A stretch of 64,000 bases of DNA from Parabacteroides gordonii MS-1 = DSM 23371 (GTDB lineage: Bacteria > Bacteroidota > Bacteroidia > Bacteroidales > Tannerellaceae): contig NZ_KQ033919.1 of assembly GCF_000969825.1 (NCBI RefSeq), forward strand, positions 3,422,749 to 3,486,748, given 5' to 3'. Each line of letters begins with the position of its first letter. The first letter of the stretch is position 1. Positions 25,983 through 34,839 of this stretch are shown here, in pieces. A program made the position numbers and the translations under genes. Under the pieces are notes generated by a model. It saw only the letters and a list, made by a program, of their open reading frames with translations, had not been told where the DNA came from and ran no database searches.

Positions 25983-27491
25983 ATGATGAAAAGAAATATA
26001 CAATTCATTATATGCCTGTTGGCTTTTATCTGTCTGAATATTCTTCAGGTAAAAGCACAGTCACGTTCTTATGAGGGAAATATTACAGTGAATCCCGTAA
26101 GGTTGGAACAGGTAGGTGACTCTCTTTATATAGATATGGATATTGTCCTGAATGGCGTAAAAGTCAAATCAACCCGTGGAGTGGACTTGATCCCGCAGTT
26201 GGTTTCTACGGAGAAAGGCTGTAATCTGCCTAAAGTAACAATGAAAGGGAGGGATGAATACCGCGTTTACGAACGTTCGCTTTCTCTCATGAATGCGGCA
26301 GAGAAGGCAGGTTATGAAAGACCTTATATCGTTAAGAAAGTAAATAAACCGACAAACGAAACCATCCGGTATCGCTATATCCTTCCTTATGAATCGTGGA
26401 TGGCTGACGCTCATCTGGAGATGCAGCGGGATGAATGCGGGTGTGGCGAGACGTTATTGATGAAGGTGGAACCGGTTGTAGATCGGGTAACGCTGGAATA
26501 TATACCGGAGCCCTACGTCATTGTTCCTCATATGGCTTTTATTAAACCGGTGGTGGAAGAGATCAAGCGGCGTGACATACAGGTGGAAAGTTTCCTCGAT
26601 TTCGAAGTGAACAAGATGGATATCCGTCCCGAGTATATGAACAACCCGCAGGAATTGGCAAAGATCCGTTCGATGATCGACGAACTGAAGTCCGATCCGA
26701 GTATCGAAGTGAAAGATCTGGATATTATCGGTTACGCATCACCCGAAGGCTCACTGGCAAACAATAAACGTTTGTCCGAAGGGCGTGCCGTGGCATTGCG
26801 CGATTATCTGTTGTCCCGCTACGATTTCTCACGCAGCCAGTATCATACTGTCTTCGGTGGTGAGAACTGGGAAGGTTTGGTGAAAGCGCTTAATACCGGT
26901 GATATAGAATATAGAAACGAAATACTGGCGATCATCGAGAATAATCCGGTCGATACAGAAAGAAAAGCAAAGTTAAAGCAGCTTCGTGGAGGAGTGCCTT
27001 ATCAGTCTTTGCTGAGAAATGTATATCCGCGTCTGCGTGTTGCTGTTTGTAAAGTAAACTTTAATGTAAAGAATTTTGATGTGGAAGAAGCGAAGGTGGT
27101 AATCAAAACGCGTCCGCAGAACCTGAGCCTGAACGAAATGTTTATGGTGGCCAATAGTTATCCGGCCGGTTCGCAGGAGTTTGTCGATGTGTTCGAAGTA
27201 GCTGTACGGATGTATCCGGAAAATGAGATAGCCAATATGAATGCGGCAGCAGCAGCTATCCTGCGTAATGATCTGGTTGCAGCCGAACGTTATCTGAATA
27301 AGGTAAATTCAAAAGAACCGGAATATACCAATTCGCTGGGTGTAGTCGCTTTATTGAAAGGAGATTATAACCAGGCTGAAAAATATTTGAAAGCAGCCGC
27401 CGATTCAGGGTTGGAAACAGCCAAAGATAATCTGAATGAGTTGGCGAAGAAAAAGGTGAATATTGCTGAGATAAAGGAGAAAATGAGATAA
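25983..27491 (+). CDS. DUF3868 / OmpA-like fimbrial accessory protein
   Basis: A 502-residue exported protein (signal peptide ending LQVKAQ). The N-terminal region (about 25-170), with VRLEQVGDSLYIDMDIVLNG, is DUF3868. The centre (about 185-300) has an OmpA-like peptidoglycan-binding look: FLDFEVNKMDIRPEYMNNP, then DIIGYASPEGSLANNKRLS and GRAVALRDYL. The C-terminal third has TPR-like helices (AAAAAILRNDLVAAERYLNK, GDYNQAEKYLKAAA). It probably ties the fimbrial assembly apparatus to the cell wall. This is inferred from domains and from its fixed place between DUF3575 and the fimbrillin. Confidence 0.82.
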   Translation: MMKRNIQFIICLLAFICLNILQVKAQSRSYEGNITVNPVRLEQVGDSLYIDMDIVLNGVKVKSTRGVDLIPQLVSTEKGCNLPKVTMKGRDEYRVYERSLSLMNAAEKAGYERPYIVKKVNKPTNETIRYRYILPYESWMADAHLEMQRDECGCGETLLMKVEPVVDRVTLEYIPEPYVIVPHMAFIKPVVEEIKRRDIQVESFLDFEVNKMDIRPEYMNNPQELAKIRSMIDELKSDPSIEVKDLDIIGYASPEGSLANNKRLSEGRAVALRDYLLSRYDFSRSQYHTVFGGENWEGLVKALNTGDIEYRNEILAIIENNPVDTERKAKLKQLRGGVPYQSLLRNVYPRLRVAVCKVNFNVKNFDVEEAKVVIKTRPQNLSLNEMFMVANSYPAGSQEFVDVFEVAVRMYPENEIANMNAAAAAILRNDLVAAERYLNKVNSKEPEYTNSLGVVALLKGDYNQAEKYLKAAADSGLETAKDNLNELAKKKVNIAEIKEKMR

Positions 27492-27528
27492 ATAAATGAG
27501 TAAAAATTAGTAATTAAATTTGAGTGAA

Positions 27529-29322
27529 ATGAAAAAGAAGTATTTTTTAATGTGTGCACTGGCAGGCTTTATGTTTGCATCGTGTAGTGAAAGTCTACCG
27601 GATGGTGGAGATGATGGTGGCGGTGGTAATACAGGTGGAGACGCCTGGGTTTCGCTGAATATTCAGACAGCGGGAACTACCAAGGCTTTGCATGATCCTG
27701 ATCAGGAAAATGGTACGGCTGAAGAAACAAAAGTCGATAAGATAATGGCTATTTTCTTTGATGATCATCTTACGGTAGCTAATTCAAATAATCCTAATCT
27801 GGTAAGTGTTGTGTCATGGGATACCGGAGATGCAGAAATAGGTGATCCGGGACAGCCTGTCGGAAAACCTACAAAAGCATTTAAGGTGGATAAGACTTCG
27901 AAAGCATTTTTGATTGTATTAAATCCATCTGCAGCTTTTGAAGCAAATGTAGCTTCAGCTAGTGATTTTACTACTGTAAATCAGGCAATTACTGGTACTG
28001 ATGTGAGTTCGGTTATTGGAGGTTCAAGTCAAAATAGCTTTATGATGACAAATGCCAAAGGAAAATTAGAGCCGACAACAATTACAACTTCTGGTAATTC
28101 AACTACGGTAGTTGATGATGATTTGGTTACTTATGCAACTGCAGCTGAAGCGGAAACAAACTATTATTCTGTTTCCGTAGATCGTGTTGCGGCAAAAGTT
28201 CGTTTGTTTGCAGATACCAACTATCCGGGAAATAGTATGAATATTAATACCGTAGGATGGACTTTGAATGTAACGAATAGAAAATACTACCCGATGTCTG
28301 AAAGAGATAAAACATGGTTGGAAGGTACTGTGCGTGGTTGTATCACTCCGTTTGATATCTGGAAATTCGGTTCTTATAGAAAAGACCCGAACTATACAGG
28401 ACAGAAAGGTACGGCTATCACTGATGCTTCTTATATTGCAGATTATCATTACTATACGCATGCAACGGCTCCGACATGGCAGAATGCTACAGCTGATTCT
28501 ACTGGTCCTAATGCCTCTAAGACGCCGGCTTTGTATTGTTTGGAAAATACCCAGGTAGCAGCTGATAACTACCAGGCCTACACTACACATGTTTTGTTGA
28601 AGGTGGAAAGTCAGCCTAAAGGATTGAAACTTCCGGATAATAAAGATAATTATACTGGTGGAGCTTACGACGGAGATGCCAATAGCGATGCCGATGTGGA
28701 TGCTTCAGGAAATGTTAAATCAGGAAGTGACTGGATTCAGATTGGTACTAATGGGTATTATTCTTACAAATTGGTTCAGAAGTACATTGAGGCGGAATTA
28801 ACTTCAAAATATAAGGATAAAGACCCGGATAATTACCTTCAAACTTCAGTTACCAATTCATTTGGTGCTTACATTGATTCTTTAGTGAAATATAATGTAT
28901 CAGGTGTGACTCCTGTTACTCTTCCTACAGCAGAAGCCTTTAAGGCTAAAATTACTGATTTAACCTATTCTTCAGTGGAAGATGGAGCGAAGCAAATTGC
29001 AGCAGAATTCTATCAAGCTGGAGTTATAGCATATGGAGCAGCCGCTTATGGAAATGTATCTTATTACGAAGGTGGAGAAGGTTATCATGTTATTATGATT
29101 AAGCATGATAATGATACGGATAACACAAACAATATGTATGGTGAATTTGGTGTGGTACGTAATTCCGTATATGACATTGCTATTAAGGATATAAAGACTC
29201 CGGGTTATCCGATTATTCCTGAGCCTGATCCAGAAAAGCCGGATGAGGTAGATGAAAGTTATATTTCTGTACAGATTGATATCAATCCTTGGACCTGGTA
29301 TAGACAAGAAGTGGATTTATAA
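27529..29322 (+). CDS. Mfa1-like fimbrillin, major subunit lipoprotein
   Basis: About 597 residues. The signal peptide MKKKYFLMCALAGFMFASC ends in a lipobox, followed by a Gly/Asp-rich linker (DGGDDGGGGNTGGD) and a VSLNIQTAGTTKA strand with a possible trimming site. The body fits the Mfa1-type fimbrillin family, with RVAAKVRLFADTNYPG and a GEFGVVRNSVYDIAI segment near the end. The C-terminal SVQIDINPWTWYRQEVDL is the characteristic closing strand. The ATG at 27529 is used; a frame extension starts at 27520. It is followed by a terminator-like hairpin before the anchor gene, which would favour more subunit than anchor. Confidence 0.85.
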   Translation: MKKKYFLMCALAGFMFASCSESLPDGGDDGGGGNTGGDAWVSLNIQTAGTTKALHDPDQENGTAEETKVDKIMAIFFDDHLTVANSNNPNLVSVVSWDTGDAEIGDPGQPVGKPTKAFKVDKTSKAFLIVLNPSAAFEANVASASDFTTVNQAITGTDVSSVIGGSSQNSFMMTNAKGKLEPTTITTSGNSTTVVDDDLVTYATAAEAETNYYSVSVDRVAAKVRLFADTNYPGNSMNINTVGWTLNVTNRKYYPMSERDKTWLEGTVRGCITPFDIWKFGSYRKDPNYTGQKGTAITDASYIADYHYYTHATAPTWQNATADSTGPNASKTPALYCLENTQVAADNYQAYTTHVLLKVESQPKGLKLPDNKDNYTGGAYDGDANSDADVDASGNVKSGSDWIQIGTNGYYSYKLVQKYIEAELTSKYKDKDPDNYLQTSVTNSFGAYIDSLVKYNVSGVTPVTLPTAEAFKAKITDLTYSSVEDGAKQIAAEFYQAGVIAYGAAAYGNVSYYEGGEGYHVIMIKHDNDTDNTNNMYGEFGVVRNSVYDIAIKDIKTPGYPIIPEPDPEKPDEVDESYISVQIDINPWTWYRQEVDL

Positions 29323-29361
29323 TTCCTAATGATAAATTCGAGATCATTTTAATATAAAAGA

Positions 29362-29426
29362 GGGTGTGTCAAAAGTGTTCCGCTCTGTGTTAAGCACGGG
29401 GAAAAGATACTTTTTGACACAGCCCC
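29362..29426 (+). terminator. Intercistronic hairpin between Mfa1-like and Mfa2-like genes
   Basis: GGGTGTGTCAAAAGT (29362-29376) pairs with ACTTTTTGACACAGCCCC (to 29426) across a loop of about 32 nt, followed by TTTACTTTTAAC. A stem this strong should stop a large share of transcripts while leaving some readthrough. Confidence 0.7.
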
Positions 29427-29578
29427 TTTACTTTTAACAAAGAAGTTTCCGGAGACTTGATAAAACTTTGGGATTAATGTTTTGACGGAACAGGCAGTTC
29501 TGTCCACCGAATTGGAAATAACGAGAAAAGAGATTGCTCTTTTCCTTTATATATAGAACAATTAGAAAACTAAAAGAT

Positions 29579-30544
29579 ATGAGGCTAAAAAACCTATTAC
29601 GTCATATTACCATGTGGATTCTCCTTATCGGCTCCCTGATAATGACCGCATGCGATAGCTTTAACGAAGATCTGCCGGAGTGCCGTCTATTTGTTAAGTT
29701 TAAGTACGATTACAATATGGAATTTACAGACGCATTCCATTCGCAGGTGGATAAAGTGGAGCTTTATGTATTTGATAAAGACGGTAAGTTCCTGTTCAAA
29801 CAAGCGGAAGAAGGGAGTGCGCTTGGTACGGGTAGTTATCTGATGAGTGTTATGCTTCCTGTTGGCGAATATCAGTTTATGGCCTGGGCTGGTGCACACG
29901 ATTCTTATGATATAGCTTCATTACAAACCGGCGTATCTTCTATTGAAGATTTGAAACTACAATTGAAACGTGAAGAAACACTTATTATCGATAAAGAACT
30001 GGAACCGCTTTGGTATGGGGAGATTAATAAAGTCGATTTTACGGGGACGACGGATCAGACGGAGGTGATTAACCTGATAAAAGATACTAACAAAGTACGG
30101 TTTGTTTTTCAGGGAAGCAATGAAGATTCGTGGGGAGTGGATGTGAATGCCTATACGTATGAAATAATCGAATCGAATGGCTATCTGGCACATGATAACT
30201 CTTTACTGAAAGATGATAATTTGAGTTATCGCCCTTATCATATTGAACAAAAGAATCTGGCGGCAGGAATTATCGAGCTGAATACAATGCGGTTTCTGAA
30301 TAACCGCGCAGCTCGTTTTGTGGTGACAGAGAAAGCTACAGGCAGGAAAATGCTTAATATCAACCTGACTGATTTCCTGGTAATGACAAAGATCGAAGGT
30401 CATAATATGACTTCGCAGGAATATCTCGACCGTGAAAGTGAATATAAGATCGTCTTTTTCTTTGCAGATAATGATCCCTGGTTGGCTTTGCAGATTAATA
30501 TCAACGGTTGGACCTGGTATTTCCAGACAGAAGGAGGATTATAA
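29579..30544 (+). CDS. Mfa2/FimB-family fimbrial anchor lipoprotein
   Basis: About 321 residues from the ATG at 29579. The signal peptide MWILLIGSLIMTAC provides the lipobox Cys. The body has family strands CRLFVKFKYDYNMEFTDAF, DKVELYVFDKDGKFLF, LPVGEYQFMAWAGAHD and a C-terminal LALQININGWTWYFQTEGGL close to that of Mfa1/Mfa2 proteins. It probably anchors and limits the length of the fimbria made from the preceding gene product. In-frame codons upstream to 29534 precede the signal peptide and are less likely to be translated. It ends 27 bp before an array of 22-bp hairpins and a T-run. Confidence 0.83.
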   Translation: MRLKNLLRHITMWILLIGSLIMTACDSFNEDLPECRLFVKFKYDYNMEFTDAFHSQVDKVELYVFDKDGKFLFKQAEEGSALGTGSYLMSVMLPVGEYQFMAWAGAHDSYDIASLQTGVSSIEDLKLQLKREETLIIDKELEPLWYGEINKVDFTGTTDQTEVINLIKDTNKVRFVFQGSNEDSWGVDVNAYTYEIIESNGYLAHDNSLLKDDNLSYRPYHIEQKNLAAGIIELNTMRFLNNRAARFVVTEKATGRKMLNINLTDFLVMTKIEGHNMTSQEYLDRESEYKIVFFFADNDPWLALQININGWTWYFQTEGGL

Positions 30545-30571
30545 CCTCATTTCCTCGATAACGTTCAAAAA

Positions 30572-30662
30572 GTTTCTTCCGGATGAAACAATAGTTTCAA
30601 CGGCATGAAACAAAAGTTTCTCCCTAGTGAAACAACTGTTTCATAAGGTAGAAACTTTTTTT
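30572..30662 (+). repeat. Four-unit hairpin array, 22-bp period, ending in a T-run
   Basis: Four tandem GTTTC-N8-GAAAC units start at 30572, 30594, 30616 and 30638, with 4-bp separators and unrelated 8-nt loops (TTCCGGAT, AACGGCAT, TCCCTAGT, ATAAGGTA). Seven T's follow the last unit, so it may also terminate the fimbrial operon. Confidence 0.85.
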
Positions 30663-31036
30663 ATTCAGGCATGTTGTTGTGATTCTGTCCTGTTGTTGCG
30701 GAATTCGAAACGTGTATTGCGTCGATATGGGATATGCGGCAGCTGCACGAAGATGGCGGTCGGTAAGTTTCGAATAGCACAAGAGGTCGCCGAATAATGG
30801 TTGAAATAGAGTATTCGGAGGCACCTTAGATGTGGTATCAGAACCAAATTTAGGCTGTTAATTGGCTGAAAAGCAGGATCTTTGTAATGTGATAAATGAA
30901 ACGGGACCGAAGTCCCGTAATCATATTTTGTTTGTAATGAAGATACTCACCTGTTTAATCAGGTAAGTTTAATATTAATACTAGTGTGGGTTCCAGGGGG
31001 CAGTGATGTTCTCTGGAATTATTTTTTGTATGACAG
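30663..31036. other. Intergenic region without recognised gene
   Basis: Beyond the hairpin array no supported gene is seen. Short overlapping minus-strand frames at 30624-30847 lack a recognisable domain. GGGAC..GTCCC near 30903-30918 (ACGGGACCGAAGTCCCGT) is a compact hairpin of about 7 bp. No promoter match was assigned. Confidence 0.35.
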
Positions 31037-31066
31037 AAAAGAGACTTCTCCGGTGAAAAGCCTCTT
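31037..31066 (-). terminator. Terminator of the HU gene
   Basis: AAGAGACTT and AAGCCTCTT (31039-31066 on the plus strand) form a 9-bp stem with one mismatch; read on the minus strand it is followed by TTTTCTG. It lies just after the HU stop codon. Confidence 0.6.
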
Positions 31067-31088
31067 CGATTGTAAAATATGACGTTAC

Positions 31089-31361
31089 TTATTTAATCAT
31101 ATCGTTTAATTCTGCACCGGCTTTGAATTTAACCGCTTTACGTGCTGCGATTTCAATGGGTTGTTTTGTCTTCGGGTTAACACCTTTACGGGCTGCTTTT
31201 TCGGATACAGAGAAAGAACCGAAACCTAAGAGAGCGACTTTGCCACCGGCCTTCAATTCCTGAGATACTGTTTCAACGAAAGCATCGACAGCTTTCTTTG
31301 CATCAGTTTTGCTTAAACCGGCTTTTGCCGATACAGCTGAGATAAAATCTGTTTTGTTCAT
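31089..31361 (-). CDS. HU family DNA-binding protein
   Basis: A 90-residue nucleoid protein. It has the helical N-terminus MNKTDFISAVSAKAGLSKTD, then ALLGFGSFSVSEKAARKGVN with the beta-arm Arg/Lys residues, NPKTKQPIEIAARKAVKFKAG and a short final helix. Residues match the HU/IHF family throughout, with full length for HU-beta type. It wraps and bends DNA. It stands alone, divergent from the rhomboid genes, with its own terminator. Confidence 0.95.
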   Translation of the reverse strand: MNKTDFISAVSAKAGLSKTDAKKAVDAFVETVSQELKAGGKVALLGFGSFSVSEKAARKGVNPKTKQPIEIAARKAVKFKAGAELNDMIK

Positions 31362-31519
31362 GATGGTTTGATAATTAATATATTAAACAATGATTGTGAT
31401 AGCCTAAAGGTCGGGTCAAATGTAGTTTTATTTTAATATTCTGCAAAGGAAAACGTTGTTTTTTTTATTGATTTACTATGTTTTAGTACTATTTGGCGGA
31501 AAAACAATCAAAATATATT

Positions 31520-31527
31520 TACCTTTG
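31520..31527 (+). promoter_or_regulatory. -7 box (TACCTTTG) of the rhomboid operon
   Basis: Exact TAnnTTTG match only 13-22 nt before the candidate ATGs at 31540, 31546 and 31549. It rules out frames extended upstream to 31456 as the main start. Confidence 0.6.
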
Positions 31528-31539
31528 CCGCAAATTGAT

Positions 31540-32256
31540 ATGTATATGATGAATCAAAATAGCTCGGGGTTCTTGAATAGTATACCGCCGGTTACAAAAA
31601 ACCTTATCATTATAAATCTCCTTTTCTGGGTAGCCAGCCTGGTTTTACCGAAGATGGGGATCGACCTGGTGCAGATTTTAGGTTTGCACTTTCCGGGTGT
31701 GAAGGATTTTTATCCGTTTCAGTTTGTTTCCTATATGTTTATGCACGATACGCGCTCTTTCGGACATGTTTTCTTTAATATGTTCGGGGTGTATATGTTC
31801 GGACGTGTTCTCGAAAATGTTTGGGGGCCGAAACGTTTCCTTACATTTTATCTGGTGACAGGTATTGGTGCCGGTATTGTGCAGGAATTGGTTTGGGCGT
31901 ATTCGGTTCAGTCTTTTGCCAGCGCTAACGGTTTGACGCTTTTCGAACTGGTGAAGATGGATCCGTCGCTGAATATGATGGTTACGATCGGAGCTTCGGG
32001 AGCGGTGTTCGGTATCTTGTTGGCATTTGCCATGTTATTCCCGAATGTACCTTTGTTCCTGATGTTTATTCCGATACCTATAAAAGCGAAATATTTTGTT
32101 GTGTTTTACGGTTTGGCTGAACTATTTATGGGGGTATCCAGTTTTGGTGGAGACACGGTGGCACACTTTGCCCATTTAGGCGGTATGCTGTTCGGTTATT
32201 TTATGGTTCGCTACTGGAAAAAGAAAGATGCAGACAATGGAAAGTATTTTTACTAA
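31540..32256 (+). CDS. Rhomboid family intramembrane serine protease (first)
   Basis: About 238 residues with six predicted membrane helices. Rhomboid signatures are the FGHVFFNMFGVYMFGR segment (HxxxN), the catalytic Ser in TIGASGAVFGILLAFAM (GxSG) and the catalytic His region HFAHLGGMLFGYFMVRY. It cleaves membrane proteins within or near their transmembrane segments; the substrate is unknown. Start choice: ATGs at 31540, 31546 and 31549 all follow the -7 box at 31520-31527. It overlaps the second rhomboid gene by 29 bp. Confidence 0.9.
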   Translation: MYMMNQNSSGFLNSIPPVTKNLIIINLLFWVASLVLPKMGIDLVQILGLHFPGVKDFYPFQFVSYMFMHDTRSFGHVFFNMFGVYMFGRVLENVWGPKRFLTFYLVTGIGAGIVQELVWAYSVQSFASANGLTLFELVKMDPSLNMMVTIGASGAVFGILLAFAMLFPNVPLFLMFIPIPIKAKYFVVFYGLAELFMGVSSFGGDTVAHFAHLGGMLFGYFMVRYWKKKDADNGKYFY

Positions 32257-33115
32257 TCTGAAGAATACATTCCGGGCAGGAAATATACTGGCAAAGCTTA
32301 TATATATAAATGTAGGGCTTTTTATCCTGATCCGGTTGATGGGAGTGATCTTTTTGCTCTTCAATATTCCCGGAATATCCTTTTTGCAATATTTGCAGAT
32401 GCCTTCGTCGCCCGAACTGTTATTGTATCGGCCCTGGACGGTTATTACTTATATGTTCACTCATTTCGACTTCCTGCATATTCTTTTTAATATGTTGTGG
32501 TTGTACTGGTTTGGCGGACTGTTCCTGAGTTTCTTCAGCGAGCGGCAACTGGGCGGGTTATATCTGTTGGGAGGGATTGCGGGAGCAGTCTTGTTTATGC
32601 TGGCATATAACATTTTTCCTTATTTCCAGACTGTGGCCTCTTCCAGTTATCTGATGGGAGCATCCGCATCGGTGATGGCTATTGTTTTTGCTGTCTCGTT
32701 TTACCGGAAAGACCTTGAGATAAATCTGTTCCTGATTGGGCGTGTCAAATTGATCTATCTGGCGTTGTTCACTTTTGTGATCGATTTGCTGGCTATCACT
32801 TCCGATAATGCCGGAGGTCATATCGCTCATATTGGCGGAGCCCTGTTCGGTATCTGGTTCGCGATGCGTATCAAGAAAGGAAAGGATCTGACTGCTCCGA
32901 TGAACCGTCTGTTGGATTGGGTAGTAAACCTGGGTAAAAGGAAACCCAAAATGAAGGTGACATACAAACGTGCGGAAACTGATTACGAGTATAATGCCCG
33001 TAAAAACCGTGAGTCGGCCGATCTGGATGCTATTCTGGACAAACTGAAACGTTCGGGATATGAAAGCCTTTCAGCAGATGAAAAAAGACAATTATTTGAT
33101 GCCAGTAAAAAATGA
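32228..33115 (+). CDS. Rhomboid family intramembrane serine protease (second)
   Basis: A 295-residue paralogous rhomboid. It shows FDFLHILFNMLWLYWFGGLF, the catalytic Ser in LMGASASVMAIVFAVSF (GxSx with Ala where Gly is usual) and the His helix AGGHIAHIGGALFGIWFAMR. A cytosolic C-terminal tail of about 70 residues ends in a small helical region (ILDKLKRSGYESLSADEKRQ) often seen in Bacteroidetes rhomboids. It overlaps the previous gene by 29 bp and the next by 4 bp (ATGA), so all three are translationally coupled. Confidence 0.88.
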   Translation: MQTMESIFTNLKNTFRAGNILAKLIYINVGLFILIRLMGVIFLLFNIPGISFLQYLQMPSSPELLLYRPWTVITYMFTHFDFLHILFNMLWLYWFGGLFLSFFSERQLGGLYLLGGIAGAVLFMLAYNIFPYFQTVASSSYLMGASASVMAIVFAVSFYRKDLEINLFLIGRVKLIYLALFTFVIDLLAITSDNAGGHIAHIGGALFGIWFAMRIKKGKDLTAPMNRLLDWVVNLGKRKPKMKVTYKRAETDYEYNARKNRESADLDAILDKLKRSGYESLSADEKRQLFDASKK

Positions 33116-34227
33116 GTGAGGGCCTGAAAACACTAAAACTATTATTCAAGTCATTGTTCGTTTTGACCAATGTCCTGATCGTTGTGCTGTTTATCGCTTC
33201 GGCCTGGTCGGATCGTGTATCTCCCGATACAGCTCTTGTCTTTTCTTATTTGGGACTGGCTTTCCCTATTCTGTGTGTCCTGAACCTTTGTTTTATTATT
33301 TATTGGTTATTCCTGTGGGAGTGGCGTTTCCTGTTGATCGGGTTGAGTGCCTTTCTTCTTTGTTGGGGGCCGGTGAAAAAGTATTTCCCTTATCATAGTC
33401 AGACAAAAGATATTCCCAAAGAGAATGTGCTGAAGGTGCTGACGTATAATGTGATGGGTTTTGGCTATAAAGATCATACGAAAGATTCGCCTAATAAGAT
33501 TATACAGTATATTGCATCTTCAGGTGCCGATATTGTTTGCTTGCAGGAATATGCAGTCAGCAAATCGGATAAGTTTCTGACCCCGAATAAATTGTTTCGG
33601 GCATTGGATATGTATCCGTATCGTTCGGTCATTTCGGTTAATTCGTCCGGCTATTTGAGCTCAGGGATAGCTGTTTTTTCCAAGTATCCTATTTCAAACT
33701 CCCGGAGAGTAGATTATAAAAGCGATTATAACTGTTCTTCCGTGCATGAACTGAATGTGAAAGGTAAGAAGCTGACATTGATCAATAATCATCTTGAGTC
33801 GTTTAAGCTGACGATGGAAGACCGCAGCCGGTATACGGCTTTTATCAAGAATATCAGTACGGATACTTTTGATGGAATAAAAGGTGCTTTGGAGCAGAAG
33901 CTGGGGCCCGCTTTCAGGATAAGAGCCAAGCAGGCTGAAGCCGTGGCTGCCGAAATAGCAAAGGCCAAAGGTGATTATGTATTGGTTTGTGGCGACTTTA
34001 ACGATACGCCGATCTCTTACGCCCATCGGACTATCCAGGGGCCATTGGTTGACTCGTTTGCCGAATCCGGCCGGGGAATGGGAGTAACCTATAATCAGAA
34101 TATGTTTTTATTCCGTATAGACAATATCCTGCATTCTTCGAATATGAAGTCAATAAATTGTACCATCGATAAGATACGCTATTCAGACCATTATCCTTTG
34201 TGGTGTTATCTGACAATGGAAAACTAA
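33112..34227 (+). CDS. Membrane-anchored endonuclease/exonuclease/phosphatase family protein
   Basis: A 371-residue protein. The first ~95 residues contain about three hydrophobic helices; the rest is an EEP domain with the standard active-site motifs in order: VLTYNVMGFGY (Asn), DIVCLQEYA (Glu), VCGDFNDTPISYAHR (Asp and Asn) and YSDHYPLWC (Asp-His). The domain should face the periplasm or cytosol from an inner-membrane anchor. Substrate (nucleic acid, phosphoinositide-like lipid or other phosphodiester) is not predictable. It is third in the rhomboid operon with an ATGA overlap. Confidence 0.85.
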   Translation: MSEGLKTLKLLFKSLFVLTNVLIVVLFIASAWSDRVSPDTALVFSYLGLAFPILCVLNLCFIIYWLFLWEWRFLLIGLSAFLLCWGPVKKYFPYHSQTKDIPKENVLKVLTYNVMGFGYKDHTKDSPNKIIQYIASSGADIVCLQEYAVSKSDKFLTPNKLFRALDMYPYRSVISVNSSGYLSSGIAVFSKYPISNSRRVDYKSDYNCSSVHELNVKGKKLTLINNHLESFKLTMEDRSRYTAFIKNISTDTFDGIKGALEQKLGPAFRIRAKQAEAVAAEIAKAKGDYVLVCGDFNDTPISYAHRTIQGPLVDSFAESGRGMGVTYNQNMFLFRIDNILHSSNMKSINCTIDKIRYSDHYPLWCYLTMEN

Positions 34228-34257
34228 AAAGGAGACACCTTTTACGGCATCTCCTTA
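34226..34257. terminator. Terminator-like hairpin between EEP and DUF4468 genes
   Basis: AAGGAGA (34229-34235) and TCTCCTT (34250-34256) form a 7-bp stem immediately after the EEP stop codon, between convergent genes. It is a modest candidate. Confidence 0.5.
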
Positions 34258-34282
34258 CATTATATTATATAGGACGCGGTGT

Positions 34283-34837
34283 TTAATCTTCCTGTGTCGC
34301 GTCGAATACTTCCCCGAATAAATTCTCCGCAAAGAAGAAAGTTGCATTGCAGAATAGCAGAGGATCTTTAATTACAGCAATGGTGTTTGACTTGCCATTG
34401 TTCGCAATAACATTCTCTGCCGGATAGGTCTTGTATTTCTTTTCATTCATAGGATCGTACTGGTAAGAAATATCTGACAGTTCGATATTGTATTTCTCGT
34501 CGTGGCAGTATATTCTCATTTTGTACTTAACGATCGTTTTATCCGTATCGTTCAGAAGTAATTCGACTTTCGAGTTTATATTGATCGTCCCTTTCGATTT
34601 GCTGGACGTAACGCTCGACAGGAATACATCCTTTCCGTAAGTTTTTCTGGCCCACTTGTCGATGGCATTGAACAACTCACCCTTTTTCATGCCTTCTGCA
34701 TCAACTTCATCACTGTAGCATACTTTCCCGTTTTTCATGGGAGCGCATGATTCTACAGAACCTTTGTGTCCCTGTGCCATCGAGAGCAAGGGACACATCA
34801 GTAACAACAGGAATAATATATTCTTCGTCATCTTCAT
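34283..34837 (-). CDS. DUF4468-like secreted protein (second of pair)
   Basis: About 184 residues with signal peptide ILFLLLLMCPLLSMAQ. A single DUF4468-like domain is recognised from VCYSDEVDAEGMKKGELFNA, then IDKWARKTYG and the KYKMRIYCHDEKYNIELSDI strand pair followed by YQYDP. This family is thought to adopt a TBP-like fold and has no known function. ATGs at 34852, 34837 and 34831 are possible; 34837, directly after the upstream stop codon, is favoured. It is co-transcribed with the larger paralogue immediately upstream. Confidence 0.72.
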   Translation of the reverse strand: MKMTKNILFLLLLMCPLLSMAQGHKGSVESCAPMKNGKVCYSDEVDAEGMKKGELFNAIDKWARKTYGKDVFLSSVTSSKSKGTININSKVELLLNDTDKTIVKYKMRIYCHDEKYNIELSDISYQYDPMNEKKYKTYPAENVIANNGKSNTIAVIKDPLLFCNATFFFAENLFGEVFDATQED

Positions 34838-34839
34838 AC

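Noticed and set aside
30572-30662. CRISPR-like array
   Set aside because: Period is only 22 bp with 5-bp constant arms and 8-nt variable loops. There are no long identical repeats, no 30-bp spacers and no cas genes nearby.
30624-30847. Two overlapping minus-strand short frames downstream of the fimbrial operon
   Set aside because: Each is about 60-66 codons, they overlap in different frames, one runs through the hairpin array, and neither resembles a known family. A decayed gene remains possible.
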